Shown here: in pieces, positions 19,378 to 29,764 of the stretch | Numbering within the stretch: position 1 is the stretch's first letter | Layout of the letters: the number at the start of each line of letters is the position of its first letter | DNA from: Caldifarciminota bacterium | GTDB taxonomy: Bacteria > Hydrothermota > UBA3073 | NCBI GenBank assembly: GCA_023129165.1 | Contig: JAGMCL010000109.1 | Span: 1 to 52,037, forward strand | Direction: 5' to 3' | Length of the DNA: 52,037 bases | Notes under the pieces: generated by a model | What the model was told of the DNA's origin: nothing | The model's input: only the letters and a program-made list of their open reading frames with translations | The model's database searches: none | Position numbers and translations under genes: made by a program

Positions 19378-20541
19378 ATGAAGATATGTTTATTTACAGA
19401 CTGTTTCTTTCCTGGTATTGGGGGTGCAGAAATTGTTGTGCACATTCTTGCCCGTGCTTTCAAAAGACAAGGACATGCTGTAGTAGTAATTGTTCCCAAC
19501 TCAAGAGGACTAAGAGAGTTTAAATTGCCTTATAGTGTTGAAACTTTCCCATCTATATTTTACAAGTTTAGATTAAAGACTTTTATAGAAATAATGTCCT
19601 TAATTTACTTTCAACATAAATATAAATTCGATGTTATCAATATACATAAAACTTATGTAGGTTATCCTGCTGGGAAAATAAAAAATTTATTAAAGATTCC
19701 TATAATAATCACGGCTCATGGGGGAGACATACAAAAATATCCTGAAATAAACTATGGGAAAAGGTTAAACCCAAAATGGGAAAAGAAAATTTCTTTTTCT
19801 ATTAGAAAAGCAGATGGTCTCATCGCCATCAGCGAGGAAACAAAAAAGAATTTCATTGATTTAGGCACCAAGGAAGAGAATATTTACAGAATTCCCAATG
19901 GTGTAGATATAGAGAGATTTAAAGAATGTAGTAGTCTCGGCGAACAAATAAAAAAGGATGGTAAAAAAATTATTTTAGCAGTCGGTAGATATCACATAAA
20001 AAAGGGATTTGAAAGCCTCTTGAAAGCTATACAAATTTTATCAAAACAACGCGATGATTTTAAGTTAGTAATTGTGGGTAAACGATTACAAAAGTTAGCT
20101 CCTGTTATTGATAAGTTGAATATTGCAAATTTTGTAGAACTTGTTAAGCAACAAAAAGGCGAAATGGGAAATAATATATTTCCAAATAATTATCTTCTGT
20201 CTTTTTATAAAAGTTCAGATATTTTTGTTTCTGCATCCTTAATGGAAGGCTTTTCTCTTGTTTGTGTTGAGGCTATGGCTGCGGGATTGCCATTAGTTAT
20301 TACAAAATGTCCGGGAAATGAAGATGTTTTTAATGAGAAAGAGGACCAATGTGGTTATTATGTACCACCCGGGGATTATAATAAAATGGCGGAAAATTTA
20401 TTAATACTATTGAAAAAGGATGAATTAAGAAAAAAAATGGGAGAAAATAGTAGGAGAATTGCTATGCAAAGATATGACTGGAATATAATTGTAAAACAAT
20501 ATTTAGTTGTATTTAATAAAATACTGAATAGAACAAAATAA
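19378..20541 (+). CDS. GT4 glycosyltransferase
   Basis: FFPGIGGAEIVV...SASLMEGFSLVCVEAMAAGLPLV. Confidence 0.9.
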   Translation: MKICLFTDCFFPGIGGAEIVVHILARAFKRQGHAVVVIVPNSRGLREFKLPYSVETFPSIFYKFRLKTFIEIMSLIYFQHKYKFDVINIHKTYVGYPAGKIKNLLKIPIIITAHGGDIQKYPEINYGKRLNPKWEKKISFSIRKADGLIAISEETKKNFIDLGTKEENIYRIPNGVDIERFKECSSLGEQIKKDGKKIILAVGRYHIKKGFESLLKAIQILSKQRDDFKLVIVGKRLQKLAPVIDKLNIANFVELVKQQKGEMGNNIFPNNYLLSFYKSSDIFVSASLMEGFSLVCVEAMAAGLPLVITKCPGNEDVFNEKEDQCGYYVPPGDYNKMAENLLILLKKDELRKKMGENSRRIAMQRYDWNIIVKQYLVVFNKILNRTK

Positions 20542-20547
20542 GGAATC

Positions 20548-21840
20548 ATGCATATAATAATAGTTCTATCTATACTTACAATCGTTGTGTCACTATTAAT
20601 TTGTAAGCCTTACTGGCTAGCTTTTGTTGTTATTTTTTTGCATTTTTATAGGATTAACGTTGAATTACCATTTTTATATGATGCTCGCGGGATATTAAAT
20701 ATACTTGTTTTGGCTCGACTGATAACCCTTAGAGACAATCGGGCAGATATGAAAAAGTTATTAGCAGACAGTTCACTTCATATATTACTGGCATTTTTCC
20801 TTGTATGTATAATCTCTTTATTGATTAATGCGGAAGGTCTAAAAAATATTTCCTTATTTTTAACCTTATTGGGGATGCTAATTTTAGGCTTTTTGCTATT
20901 CAAAACCGATAGAGGGAAAAAGGTAATTCTATATGGTTTATTTACTGCTACACTATTTTCTTGCGTTGATACTATCTATAATTCTTTGTATTTTAAATCA
21001 TTAAATATCCATAAACTTTTTAATTATTACATTATTGGAGATAGAATATCATATAGTAATCATAATGGTGTGGCGTTGGTAATCGGAATAGGTTTGCTTT
21101 TTGGGGTTAGATATTATATGAGAAAAAGAAATCTGGCTGCCTTGATTTATATTCTAATTTCTTTAGCTGGATTACTTTTGACAACATCTAGAAGTGCAAT
21201 AATGGCAACATTTTTTTCACTAATACTCTTCGTATTCTTTAATAAATACAAATTCAGTTTGACAAGCTTTCTTAAATTGATTTCCGCTTCTGTGCTACTT
21301 TTTTTCATTCTTAAGTCGTTGTTTTCATTTCTGCCAAGTGAATATCAGGAAGTTGCAGGTGAAAGATTATGGACCGAGCCCAAAGCAGTTTTTAATAGAA
21401 AGATCTGCTCTACAGGTAACTTCACTGGAAGAATAGAATTGGTACGGGGAGCTATTAATTACTTAAGAAACAGGCGGGTTAACAAATTGTTTGGTATTGG
21501 TTTTGGAAATTGGGGGATAAGTAGAAAGTCCGCATATGAAGTTAGCTACACAGCAGTCCACAATGGCTATCTCTTGTTGTTAATGGAAAATGGGCATATA
21601 GGTTTAAGTTTATATATTATCTTTTGTCTCATACTTGTAAAAAATTCATGGAAGATATTTAGAAGAAAAAAAGAAAAGAACAGAATGCCTGTTATTTTTG
21701 CATTTATTTATTTTTTAGTATTTAGTATTGCACAAAATGCAGAGTTAACTTCATCGGTAATAATGTTCGTTATTGGAATTGTTATAGCAGAAAACCATTT
21801 TGGTTACCATGAATTAAACAAGAAAAAGGACGAAGATTAA
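20548..21840 (+). CDS. O-antigen ligase/polymerase-like (Wzy)
   Basis: Multi-TM; SNHNGVALVIGIG; HNGYLLLLMENGHIG. Confidence 0.8.
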   Translation: MHIIIVLSILTIVVSLLICKPYWLAFVVIFLHFYRINVELPFLYDARGILNILVLARLITLRDNRADMKKLLADSSLHILLAFFLVCIISLLINAEGLKNISLFLTLLGMLILGFLLFKTDRGKKVILYGLFTATLFSCVDTIYNSLYFKSLNIHKLFNYYIIGDRISYSNHNGVALVIGIGLLFGVRYYMRKRNLAALIYILISLAGLLLTTSRSAIMATFFSLILFVFFNKYKFSLTSFLKLISASVLLFFILKSLFSFLPSEYQEVAGERLWTEPKAVFNRKICSTGNFTGRIELVRGAINYLRNRRVNKLFGIGFGNWGISRKSAYEVSYTAVHNGYLLLLMENGHIGLSLYIIFCLILVKNSWKIFRRKKEKNRMPVIFAFIYFLVFSIAQNAELTSSVIMFVIGIVIAENHFGYHELNKKKDED

Positions 21841-22127
21841 AATTATATACTAAAGAATCTCTAATTGAAAAATAGCTGAGTAGATATTTAAAAATCCGAT
21901 TCATCTTCCGATTTGTAGGTTCATTCTCCCGAGAAAGCCTGTTTGGCTTTGAGAATAAGGTACCAGCTGTGTCCCGATTCCTCAAATATTCCAAAACGGC
22001 CATAGTTTTCTCCTTTGATCTCCATCTTCCTTCTGCGACGCATATACTTTCCCCTTTTTGACAAAATTATACAAGTTTTTGTATTCTATCAACAGGAATT
22101 ATAGATGGATCAGAAATATTCATTACT

Positions 22128-22832
22128 ATGAAAATTTTATTTTTTATTGATAGCCTTCGTTCCGGAGGCAAGGAACGCCTCTTAGCTGAGTTAATAAAAG
22201 GTTTAAAGGATTATCCAGATATTCAGTGTGAACTTGCAACTATGTCTAATGATATTCATTATCAGTATGTATTTAAGCAAAATGTAAAAATTCATTATCT
22301 AATAAGAAAATGGAAAAAAGATTCGAGAATATTTTTTAAACTATATAATCTCTGTAAAGAGTTTAAACCAGATATTATACATAGTTGGGGAAGTATGTCA
22401 TCTGTATATGCATTGCCGATTGCAAAAATGTTAAAAATAAAATTCATCAACGCAATGATTTCCGATGCTCCGTATAAACTGTCCCTGAAAGCCTTGATAA
22501 GGTCAAAACTGACTTTTCCATTTTCAGATGTTATCCTTTCAAATTCAATTGCAGGATTGAAGTCCTATAATGCTCCAAAAAATAAAAGTTTTTGTATTCA
22601 CAATGGATTTGATTTTTCCAGAATTAAAAATAAAGTGGAAATCAGGAAAAAATTTGGGATAAAAACTGAAAAAGTTGTAGGGATGGTGGCAAGCTTTAGT
22701 AAGAAACTTAACAGGTTTCAAAAAGATAGGTTCCAGATATACAGTTCCGTACAAATTACGAAAATTGGAACTATTGCTCTCAAACTCTTTTTCCAGTTTT
22801 TTTCTAAATTCAGCTTTCAATATTTACTGTGA
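22128..22832 (+). pseudogene. GT4 glycosyltransferase truncated after the N-terminal half
   Basis: Good GT4 start up to KVVGMVASFS, then unrelated tail; donor-binding domain missing. Confidence 0.65.
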
Positions 22833-22845
22833 AAAATAGGAATTA

Positions 22846-23976
22846 TTGAACATGAAAAACAAAAGCATTTGTTTTGTAGCTCCAGAAGCCTATCCCCTGT
22901 TGGCAAAAACGAAACACCATTCAGTAGGAGGGGCGGAAGTCCAGCAAGTTTTAATAGCGAAAGAGCTTAAAAAATATGGGTTTGATGTTTCCTTTGTTGT
23001 TGGTAGTTATGCAACTAAGTTAATCGAAAATGTAGATGGTATTAGGATAATAAAATCTTCATCGCGATATTCGGGAGGTAAGTTAAATTATCTGCTTACA
23101 TTATTTGCTCTTTTTATTGCGCTGCGTAAAGCAAATGCTGATGTATATTTTCTTAGAAGCCCGAAGCATTTATTGGGTGTGATTGGTTTTTATTGCCGAT
23201 TTAAAAAAAGGAAATTTATCTTTTCTTCGTCAATAGATTATGATAGTAATTTAAAGCACATTAGAGAAACAGAAAGCAATATAAGTAGAATTCTTTTTTT
23301 TTATGGCATTAAGCAGGCTGATGCGGTTGTTGCTCAAAGTAATCACCAAAGAAGACAGTTTGAAATGAACTTTGGGTTAAATTCTATATTAATTAAAAAC
23401 ATGCAACCCCTAACTTTTTCAATACCCTCTAAGGAATTACCACCAGTTGCATTGTGGGTAGGAACTGCCTATGAAAGGAAAAGGCCTCACCTTTTTTTAG
23501 AATTGGCTAAGACTATACCTTTTTCAAGATTCAGAATGGTTGTAGCACCCGGTAGAGGGAAAAAATTAAACGAAGCGATAGAAGAACATGCTAAGGAAAT
23601 ATCCAATTTAGAATATTTAGGATTTATCCCATATCATAAAATAAATGAACAATATGCTCGAGCTTCTATTTTGATTAATACCTCACGCTGGGAAGGATTT
23701 CCTAACACCTTTCTTCAAGCATGGGCGAATAAGACACCTGCAGTCAGTTTAGAGATAGACCCAGACGAAGTTATTTGCAAAAATAAATTAGGATTTCATT
23801 CCAGTACATTTGATAAAATGGTTAAAGATATTAAACTATTGCTAAAGAATGAGAATTTAAGAAGGGAAATGGGTGAAAACGCAAGAAAATATGTAGAAAG
23901 GGAACATGATATTAAAAAAGTAGCTCAACAGTATGCTGAACTCTTTCAAAATCTTCAAGGTAAACGATGGACTTGA
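22846..23976 (+). CDS. GT4 glycosyltransferase
   Basis: HHSVGGAEVQQVLIAKEL...NTSRWEGFPNTFLQAWANKTPAVS. Confidence 0.9.
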   Translation: MNMKNKSICFVAPEAYPLLAKTKHHSVGGAEVQQVLIAKELKKYGFDVSFVVGSYATKLIENVDGIRIIKSSSRYSGGKLNYLLTLFALFIALRKANADVYFLRSPKHLLGVIGFYCRFKKRKFIFSSSIDYDSNLKHIRETESNISRILFFYGIKQADAVVAQSNHQRRQFEMNFGLNSILIKNMQPLTFSIPSKELPPVALWVGTAYERKRPHLFLELAKTIPFSRFRMVVAPGRGKKLNEAIEEHAKEISNLEYLGFIPYHKINEQYARASILINTSRWEGFPNTFLQAWANKTPAVSLEIDPDEVICKNKLGFHSSTFDKMVKDIKLLLKNENLRREMGENARKYVEREHDIKKVAQQYAELFQNLQGKRWT

Positions 23977-25001
23977 AAATCTGCATAATTTCTGAGGAGT
24001 TGTCCAGTCCTTTTGATGAAGGGATAAAGAATTTTGCCTATAATTTGATAAAAGGATTATCAAAAGACAATAATATTCTTGCTCTTTCTATCAGAGGTAA
24101 CAAAACTGACGGAAGATACATTACAAAGTTGGATGTTAACAAAACTTTTTTGAGTTTTGCCCTATGTAGAAAAATCAGTAGTTTTAATCCTGATACAATT
24201 CTTTATATACCGTCTCCCTCTGCGACTCTTTTTAGTTTTATGAGGACGAAAGTACTTAAATTGTATGTGAATAAAGCAAAGGTGGTAATGATTGCTCTTC
24301 AACCAAGAGAATATTCGTTTTTTGCAAGAAAACTTATTCCTCTCTTAATTCCCGACTTGATATTTGTTCAATCTCAAACTGTCTTAAATCAACTTTACAA
24401 ATTTGGCTGTAATGTAAAACTTATCCCAGGTGGAGTGGATTTTGAGAAGTTTCATCCGGTAAATAATGGAAGCAAAGCTAAATTGAGAAAGGAATATGGA
24501 ATTGACCGAACCAAGTTTGTGATTCTACATATTGGACATATAAATAGAAATAGAAATATTCAGGTATTAAAAGGACTTCAAGGTAATAACAAACAAGTGG
24601 TTATTGTAGGAAGCACAAGCACAGAGCAGGATAAAAATTTGGTTGATGAACTTCGGTCAGCTGGTGTTATGGTTATTACAAAATATCTTGATGATATTCA
24701 AGAGATTTATCAGCTTTCAGATATTTATCTTTTCCCGGTAAAAAAGGAAAATGCCGCAATATCATTCCCATTAAGTATTCTTGAAGCAATGGCTTGTGAT
24801 CTTCCTGTGATTTCAATCCACTTCGGTGCCCTTTCATATTTTCTGAAAGAAGAAAATGGATTTTTCTGGGCAGATACTCTGGAAGAGGTTTTAGAAAAGA
24901 TAGATAAAGTTAGGAGATTACAGGGGGTTCAAACAAGAGAGATAGCAGAGCAATTTTCCTGGGAAAAAGCAGCAAAGAAGATAGAAGATGCTGTCTATTA
25001 A
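23967..25001 (+). CDS. GT4 glycosyltransferase
   Basis: KLIPGGVDFEKFHP...LSILEAMACDLPVIS. Confidence 0.85.
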   Translation: MDLKICIISEELSSPFDEGIKNFAYNLIKGLSKDNNILALSIRGNKTDGRYITKLDVNKTFLSFALCRKISSFNPDTILYIPSPSATLFSFMRTKVLKLYVNKAKVVMIALQPREYSFFARKLIPLLIPDLIFVQSQTVLNQLYKFGCNVKLIPGGVDFEKFHPVNNGSKAKLRKEYGIDRTKFVILHIGHINRNRNIQVLKGLQGNNKQVVIVGSTSTEQDKNLVDELRSAGVMVITKYLDDIQEIYQLSDIYLFPVKKENAAISFPLSILEAMACDLPVISIHFGALSYFLKEENGFFWADTLEEVLEKIDKVRRLQGVQTREIAEQFSWEKAAKKIEDAVY

Positions 25002-26514
25002 GGAGTATAAAAGAGTAAATATAATCCTTCAAAGGAATGGTATTGATACAGTGCTAATCAAATCCATATTTTCTTTCCCATATTATTCTGATAACTTGGA
25101 TGTCCTTGTAAGAAGAAATGATATTAAAAAGGCAAAGAATATTTTAAGAGAAGAAGGCTATATAGAGTTAAAAAATGTAGAAGAGCCCGAGAAATTTCTA
25201 TTTAGAAAGTTTAATGGTGGCAAAACTGTTTTACCAATACATATTCACACTGTTGTTGGATGGGGAGTACCTTTCCTTGACAATGATTTTGTCTGGAGAG
25301 ATTTGAGATGCTCAATGGATTGTCCAGAATGTTATATCCCATCAAAGGAGGCATCTTTTTTAATCACTATTGCCCATGAATTTTATGAGGATAAATTTAT
25401 TAAGAGAGAATCAATAGATGGGCTAAAAAAATTAATAAAAGAAGGTATAAATTGGGATGACATTATAAAACAATCGAAGACAAGAGGCTGGTCGGATGGA
25501 TTCTATCTTATAATGGCCCTTCTTTCTGACTTTTGGAAAAGATTTGGCAAATCAGTAGAGATACCATCGGAAATACTGCAAGAAAAATGGGGGCTTATTG
25601 CACAGAAGAAAATAAAGTCAATAACAAGAAAGATGACTGAAAAAGGTATCAAGATTCCATTCTTTTATAGTAAATGGCTTTATTATAAGAAGGTTTTACA
25701 GGACAAAAGAAAACCTTTACATACAAAGATTTTTAATGTATTAACAACTTTGCTATGGACAATAGAGTTAAAGGTAAAGCAATATTTTAAGTATAATTCT
25801 CAGCCAGGGTTTCTTATTGCTATCTCTGGTATTGATGGGTCAGGAAAAACGACCCAGGCAGAAATGTTTATAAATGCTCTGAAGGAATGCGAAATAAGAA
25901 CAAAATATATCTGGATGAGGTATGGGTCAAGTAGCTTCGTTAATAAATTAATCAAATTTGGGAAGCTCATAATGAGAAAAAAAGAAAGAGCAAAGCCAGA
26001 TTCAAAAATAGAAGAAAGAAAGGCATATCTTGGCTCTCAAATAGGCAAGGTTCTATGGGAAATTACAACTGTAATTGAGTTATATTTTTATTCCTTGAAA
26101 ATTCGATGGTTTTTGTTCTGGGGTTATTTTGTTGTATCCGACAGATATATTCTGGATGCTATTTCTGAAATGGCATTTTATATTAAGGAGGTAAATAATT
26201 ATGCAAAGATTTTATCATTTGTATTTCCAAGACCTCATATTTCTTTTTATTTAAGTTTATCACTTAATGATTTCTTAAATAGAAATTCTGATGAAAAAGA
26301 ATTACTCCAAAATCCCGAGAACGCGGAAAAACTTATTTCTTTATACAATTTTTGGTCAAAGAAATTAAAAGTGAAAGATATAAATGGAACTGAAGATAAG
26401 AGTAAAATTAACAATAAAATTCTTATAGAAACTCTTCAAGGGCATTATTCAAATTTCTGGACATTATATAGGTGGTTACTATTCTCAACCTCTAATCGAT
26501 TAAACAGAGTATAA
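24988..26514 (+). CDS. Nucleotidyltransferase-like domain fused to thymidylate-kinase-like P-loop domain
   Basis: N-terminal part resembles EPS-locus NTase; AISGIDGSGKTTQAEMFINAL Walker A. Confidence 0.75.
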   Translation: MLSIKEYKRVNIILQRNGIDTVLIKSIFSFPYYSDNLDVLVRRNDIKKAKNILREEGYIELKNVEEPEKFLFRKFNGGKTVLPIHIHTVVGWGVPFLDNDFVWRDLRCSMDCPECYIPSKEASFLITIAHEFYEDKFIKRESIDGLKKLIKEGINWDDIIKQSKTRGWSDGFYLIMALLSDFWKRFGKSVEIPSEILQEKWGLIAQKKIKSITRKMTEKGIKIPFFYSKWLYYKKVLQDKRKPLHTKIFNVLTTLLWTIELKVKQYFKYNSQPGFLIAISGIDGSGKTTQAEMFINALKECEIRTKYIWMRYGSSSFVNKLIKFGKLIMRKKERAKPDSKIEERKAYLGSQIGKVLWEITTVIELYFYSLKIRWFLFWGYFVVSDRYILDAISEMAFYIKEVNNYAKILSFVFPRPHISFYLSLSLNDFLNRNSDEKELLQNPENAEKLISLYNFWSKKLKVKDINGTEDKSKINNKILIETLQGHYSNFWTLYRWLLFSTSNRLNRV

Positions 26515-27528
26515 ATGAGAGTTTTAGTCCTTACCAATATGTATCCAACTTGCGGACACCCTTTTTATGGAATATTTGTAAAGGAGCAAGTTGAATCACT
26601 TAGAAAAGAAGGCATTAATGTTGATGTATTCTTTATAAATGGACATGACAATAGATTCAATTATTTTCTTGCAATTACTCGTCTATTTAGAAAATTGCGG
26701 TATAATCATTACGATATTGTTCATTCACACCATACATATTGTATATATCCTCTCTGGATTGCAAAGTCAATTTTAGATTTTAAAATGCCTCTGATTTCGA
26801 CCTTACATGAAGGCGAAATATTAAAATCGCGGAATTTCATTCCCAACGATATAGACTTTGTTTCTAAGCTTGTTTACTCAAAAAGAATCAAGAAATGGGC
26901 GCTTCAGAAGATTGATTTCCTCATAACTGTGAATGAAGATTTAGTAAAAGGCCTTAATTTTAATGTCAGAGCAACGGTTATACCTCCAGGGGTTAATCCA
27001 GAACTGTTTCGTCCAATGAATAAATTGGAATGTAGAAGAAGATTAAACTTACCCAAAGATAAAAATATATTATTTTTCCCTGCTGATATTAAAAGCCCAG
27101 GAAGAAGAACTGAAAAAGGTTTTGATATTTTACAGGATGCCCTGTCAATTATTAAAAGAAATGATATATTTCTATTGACAGGAGGAAATATTCCTCACCA
27201 GGATGTGCCAATATATATGAATGCGGCAGATGTTGTTATTCAAACTTCTAATTTCGAAGCGTCCCCTATGGTTATTAAAGAAGCGATGGCATGCAATATA
27301 CCAATAGTTTCTACGGATGTGGGAGATACTAAATGGGTATTGGGTGATACCAAAGGTTGTTTCATATGCAAGCGGGACCCTAAAGATGTTGCTATTAAAA
27401 TAAAAATGACATTAGACTATGGCAAAAGAACAAATGGAAGAAAGCGAATAGAGAGACTTTGTTTGGGACTGGAACAAATTGCTAAAAGAATTATTGAAGT
27501 CTACAAAGGAGTCCTTGAGAACCTATGA
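26515..27528 (+). CDS. GT4 glycosyltransferase
   Basis: VIPPGVNPELFRP...NFEASPMVIKEAMACNIPIVSTDVGD. Confidence 0.9.
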   Translation: MRVLVLTNMYPTCGHPFYGIFVKEQVESLRKEGINVDVFFINGHDNRFNYFLAITRLFRKLRYNHYDIVHSHHTYCIYPLWIAKSILDFKMPLISTLHEGEILKSRNFIPNDIDFVSKLVYSKRIKKWALQKIDFLITVNEDLVKGLNFNVRATVIPPGVNPELFRPMNKLECRRRLNLPKDKNILFFPADIKSPGRRTEKGFDILQDALSIIKRNDIFLLTGGNIPHQDVPIYMNAADVVIQTSNFEASPMVIKEAMACNIPIVSTDVGDTKWVLGDTKGCFICKRDPKDVAIKIKMTLDYGKRTNGRKRIERLCLGLEQIAKRIIEVYKGVLENL

Positions 27529-28700
27529 GGAAGAAAAGGGTTTGTATTGTTAGACATAATTACTATCCTCAGGAAAACCATGTTTGCAGGGATGCAGAAA
27601 CACTTCGTGATGCGGGATATCAAGTAGACATTATTTGCTTAAAACTCAAGAATGAAAAAAACTTCGAGATTGTGAATAGAATAAATATCTATAGAATGCC
27701 TGTACACCATCAACGAGGAGGGACACTCCGATACATAATAGAGTATGCCATCTTTTTTATCCTTTCATCCATTAAATTAATCATACTCCACTTAGAAAAA
27801 AAATACGACATAATCGAGGGTGACACAATGCCTGATTTTTTGGTGTTTACAACTGTTATACCAAAACTTCTTGGAGCAAAGGTTTTATTATATATGTTTG
27901 AAAATATGCCTGAGCTTTATGCCTTTGAACACAAAATAAGTATGGAGCATCCTATTACCAAGTTTTTTAAGATAGTAGAAAAATTAAGTCTCAAATTTGC
28001 GGATAAGGTTATTGTTACACATGAGCCTGCTCGCAGAATCTTCATAAAACATGGAATTCCAAAGTCAAAATTCACTATCGTTCTTAATGTTCCTAATGAA
28101 TGTATATTTTCTTCCGATTTTTATAAAGTAGAAAAACAGGATAAAAAAAATTTTTTACTGGTTTCGCACGGTTCAATACTTGAACGTTATGGTTACCAGA
28201 TAATGGTAAGAGCTTTAAAGTTATTAGAGACCACGATCCCTAACCTTAGATTACTGATAGTAGGTGATGGAGAGTATAAAAGTGAAGTCGAGAGAGTAGT
28301 CAAAAATCTAAAGCTTGAAGAAAGGGTTAAATTCACAGGTTACGTCCCTTTTGATGAAATACCTATGACTATTGGTATAGCGGACATAGGAATCGTTCCG
28401 ATACTTTGTAAATATCCCACGCTTCCTAACAAACTATTTGAATATATTGCCTTGGGGATACCAACAATAGCTTCAGCTTTACCCACCATGAAAGCATATT
28501 TTGATGATGATTCTGTCATGTTTTTTGAGCTATGTAACGAAAACGATCTTGCACGCTGTATTCTTGAGCTTTATAAAAATCCTGCCAAAAGAAAGTCGTT
28601 AGTTGCAAACGCAAGCAAAGTTTATGAGAAATATCGGTGGTCAATTATGAAAAAAAAGTATCTTAAAGTATATGAGGAGCTTTTGTCAGGGGAAAAGTGA
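27525..28700 (+). CDS. GT4 glycosyltransferase
   Basis: LLIVGDGEYKSEVERVVKNLKLEERVKFTGYVPFDEIP. Confidence 0.9.
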   Translation: MRKKRVCIVRHNYYPQENHVCRDAETLRDAGYQVDIICLKLKNEKNFEIVNRINIYRMPVHHQRGGTLRYIIEYAIFFILSSIKLIILHLEKKYDIIEGDTMPDFLVFTTVIPKLLGAKVLLYMFENMPELYAFEHKISMEHPITKFFKIVEKLSLKFADKVIVTHEPARRIFIKHGIPKSKFTIVLNVPNECIFSSDFYKVEKQDKKNFLLVSHGSILERYGYQIMVRALKLLETTIPNLRLLIVGDGEYKSEVERVVKNLKLEERVKFTGYVPFDEIPMTIGIADIGIVPILCKYPTLPNKLFEYIALGIPTIASALPTMKAYFDDDSVMFFELCNENDLARCILELYKNPAKRKSLVANASKVYEKYRWSIMKKKYLKVYEELLSGEK

Positions 28701-29763
28701 TATGCAAGTCAAAATTATTGATCCATCAAAATATAAAAGATGGGATGAGTTTGTAGATAATCACCCTCAGGGAACTGTGTTTCATCTTTCTAACTGGGCA
28801 AGGGTAATTCAAAAGAGCTATGGATACATTCCATATTATTTTATTCTTGAAGATTCCAATAAAAAGATTAAAGCTGGATGTCCTTTTTTTCTTATAAAAA
28901 GCTGGCTTACCGGCAATCGACTGGTCTGCTTACCTTTCAGTGACTATTGTGATCCTTTAATAGATTCAAAACAATCTTTGGATTTATTGCTCGGTGCAAT
29001 AAAGAATTATGTTAAAGATAGCACGGTTATTCAGCTTCGGACACTCTCGACAAAAAACTTAGAAAAAGACATATTCCTGAAGCAAGGATTCAGCGAATGG
29101 TCCTACTATAAAACTTTCCTTATAAATTTATGTGGTGGATTAGAACTTGTTCGAAAACGTTTTGATAGAAAAGCGGTACGACAGGCAATTACGAAGTCCA
29201 TAAGAAGTGGAGTGCACATAGAACGAGGAAATACTGAGGGGGACCTTGTAGAACATTATAAACTGATTACAGCAACCAGAAAGAAGTTGGGCGTTATACC
29301 ACAGCCTTACAGATTTTTTCAAAACCTATGGCAGATAATGATAACCAAAAATTTGGGCTTTCTACTATTAGCAAAGTATAACGGCATTCCCGTTGCTAGT
29401 GCTATCTTTCTTACTTACAAAGGAACTATCTTTCCTAAATTTAATGGGTCCGATCAAAGATTTCTCAATCTTCAGCCAAATAACTTATTATATTGGTCTG
29501 CAATAGAATGGGGAGTAAAAAACGGTTATGCGTGTTTCGATTTTGGCAGAACTTCCCCTGATAACAGTGGGCTTATTGCATTTAAACGCCGTTGGGGTAC
29601 TGAGGAAAGGGATCTTTCTTATTATTATTGGCCAGTTGTTAAGGGTATTACTTCTACTGAGCTGAAAAGTTTAAAGTATAGGATGATAACTTCTGTCCTA
29701 CGGCGAACACCAACGGTTATTTCTCGAGCAGCTGGAGAATTACTTTACAAACATTTAGGGTGA
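28672..29763 (+). CDS. FemAB-like GNAT-fold protein
   Basis: GTVFHLSNWARVIQKSYGYIPYYF...CFDFGRTSPDNSGLIAFKRRWGTEE. Confidence 0.85.
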   Translation: MRSFCQGKSDMQVKIIDPSKYKRWDEFVDNHPQGTVFHLSNWARVIQKSYGYIPYYFILEDSNKKIKAGCPFFLIKSWLTGNRLVCLPFSDYCDPLIDSKQSLDLLLGAIKNYVKDSTVIQLRTLSTKNLEKDIFLKQGFSEWSYYKTFLINLCGGLELVRKRFDRKAVRQAITKSIRSGVHIERGNTEGDLVEHYKLITATRKKLGVIPQPYRFFQNLWQIMITKNLGFLLLAKYNGIPVASAIFLTYKGTIFPKFNGSDQRFLNLQPNNLLYWSAIEWGVKNGYACFDFGRTSPDNSGLIAFKRRWGTEERDLSYYYWPVVKGITSTELKSLKYRMITSVLRRTPTVISRAAGELLYKHLG

Positions 29764-29764
29764 A

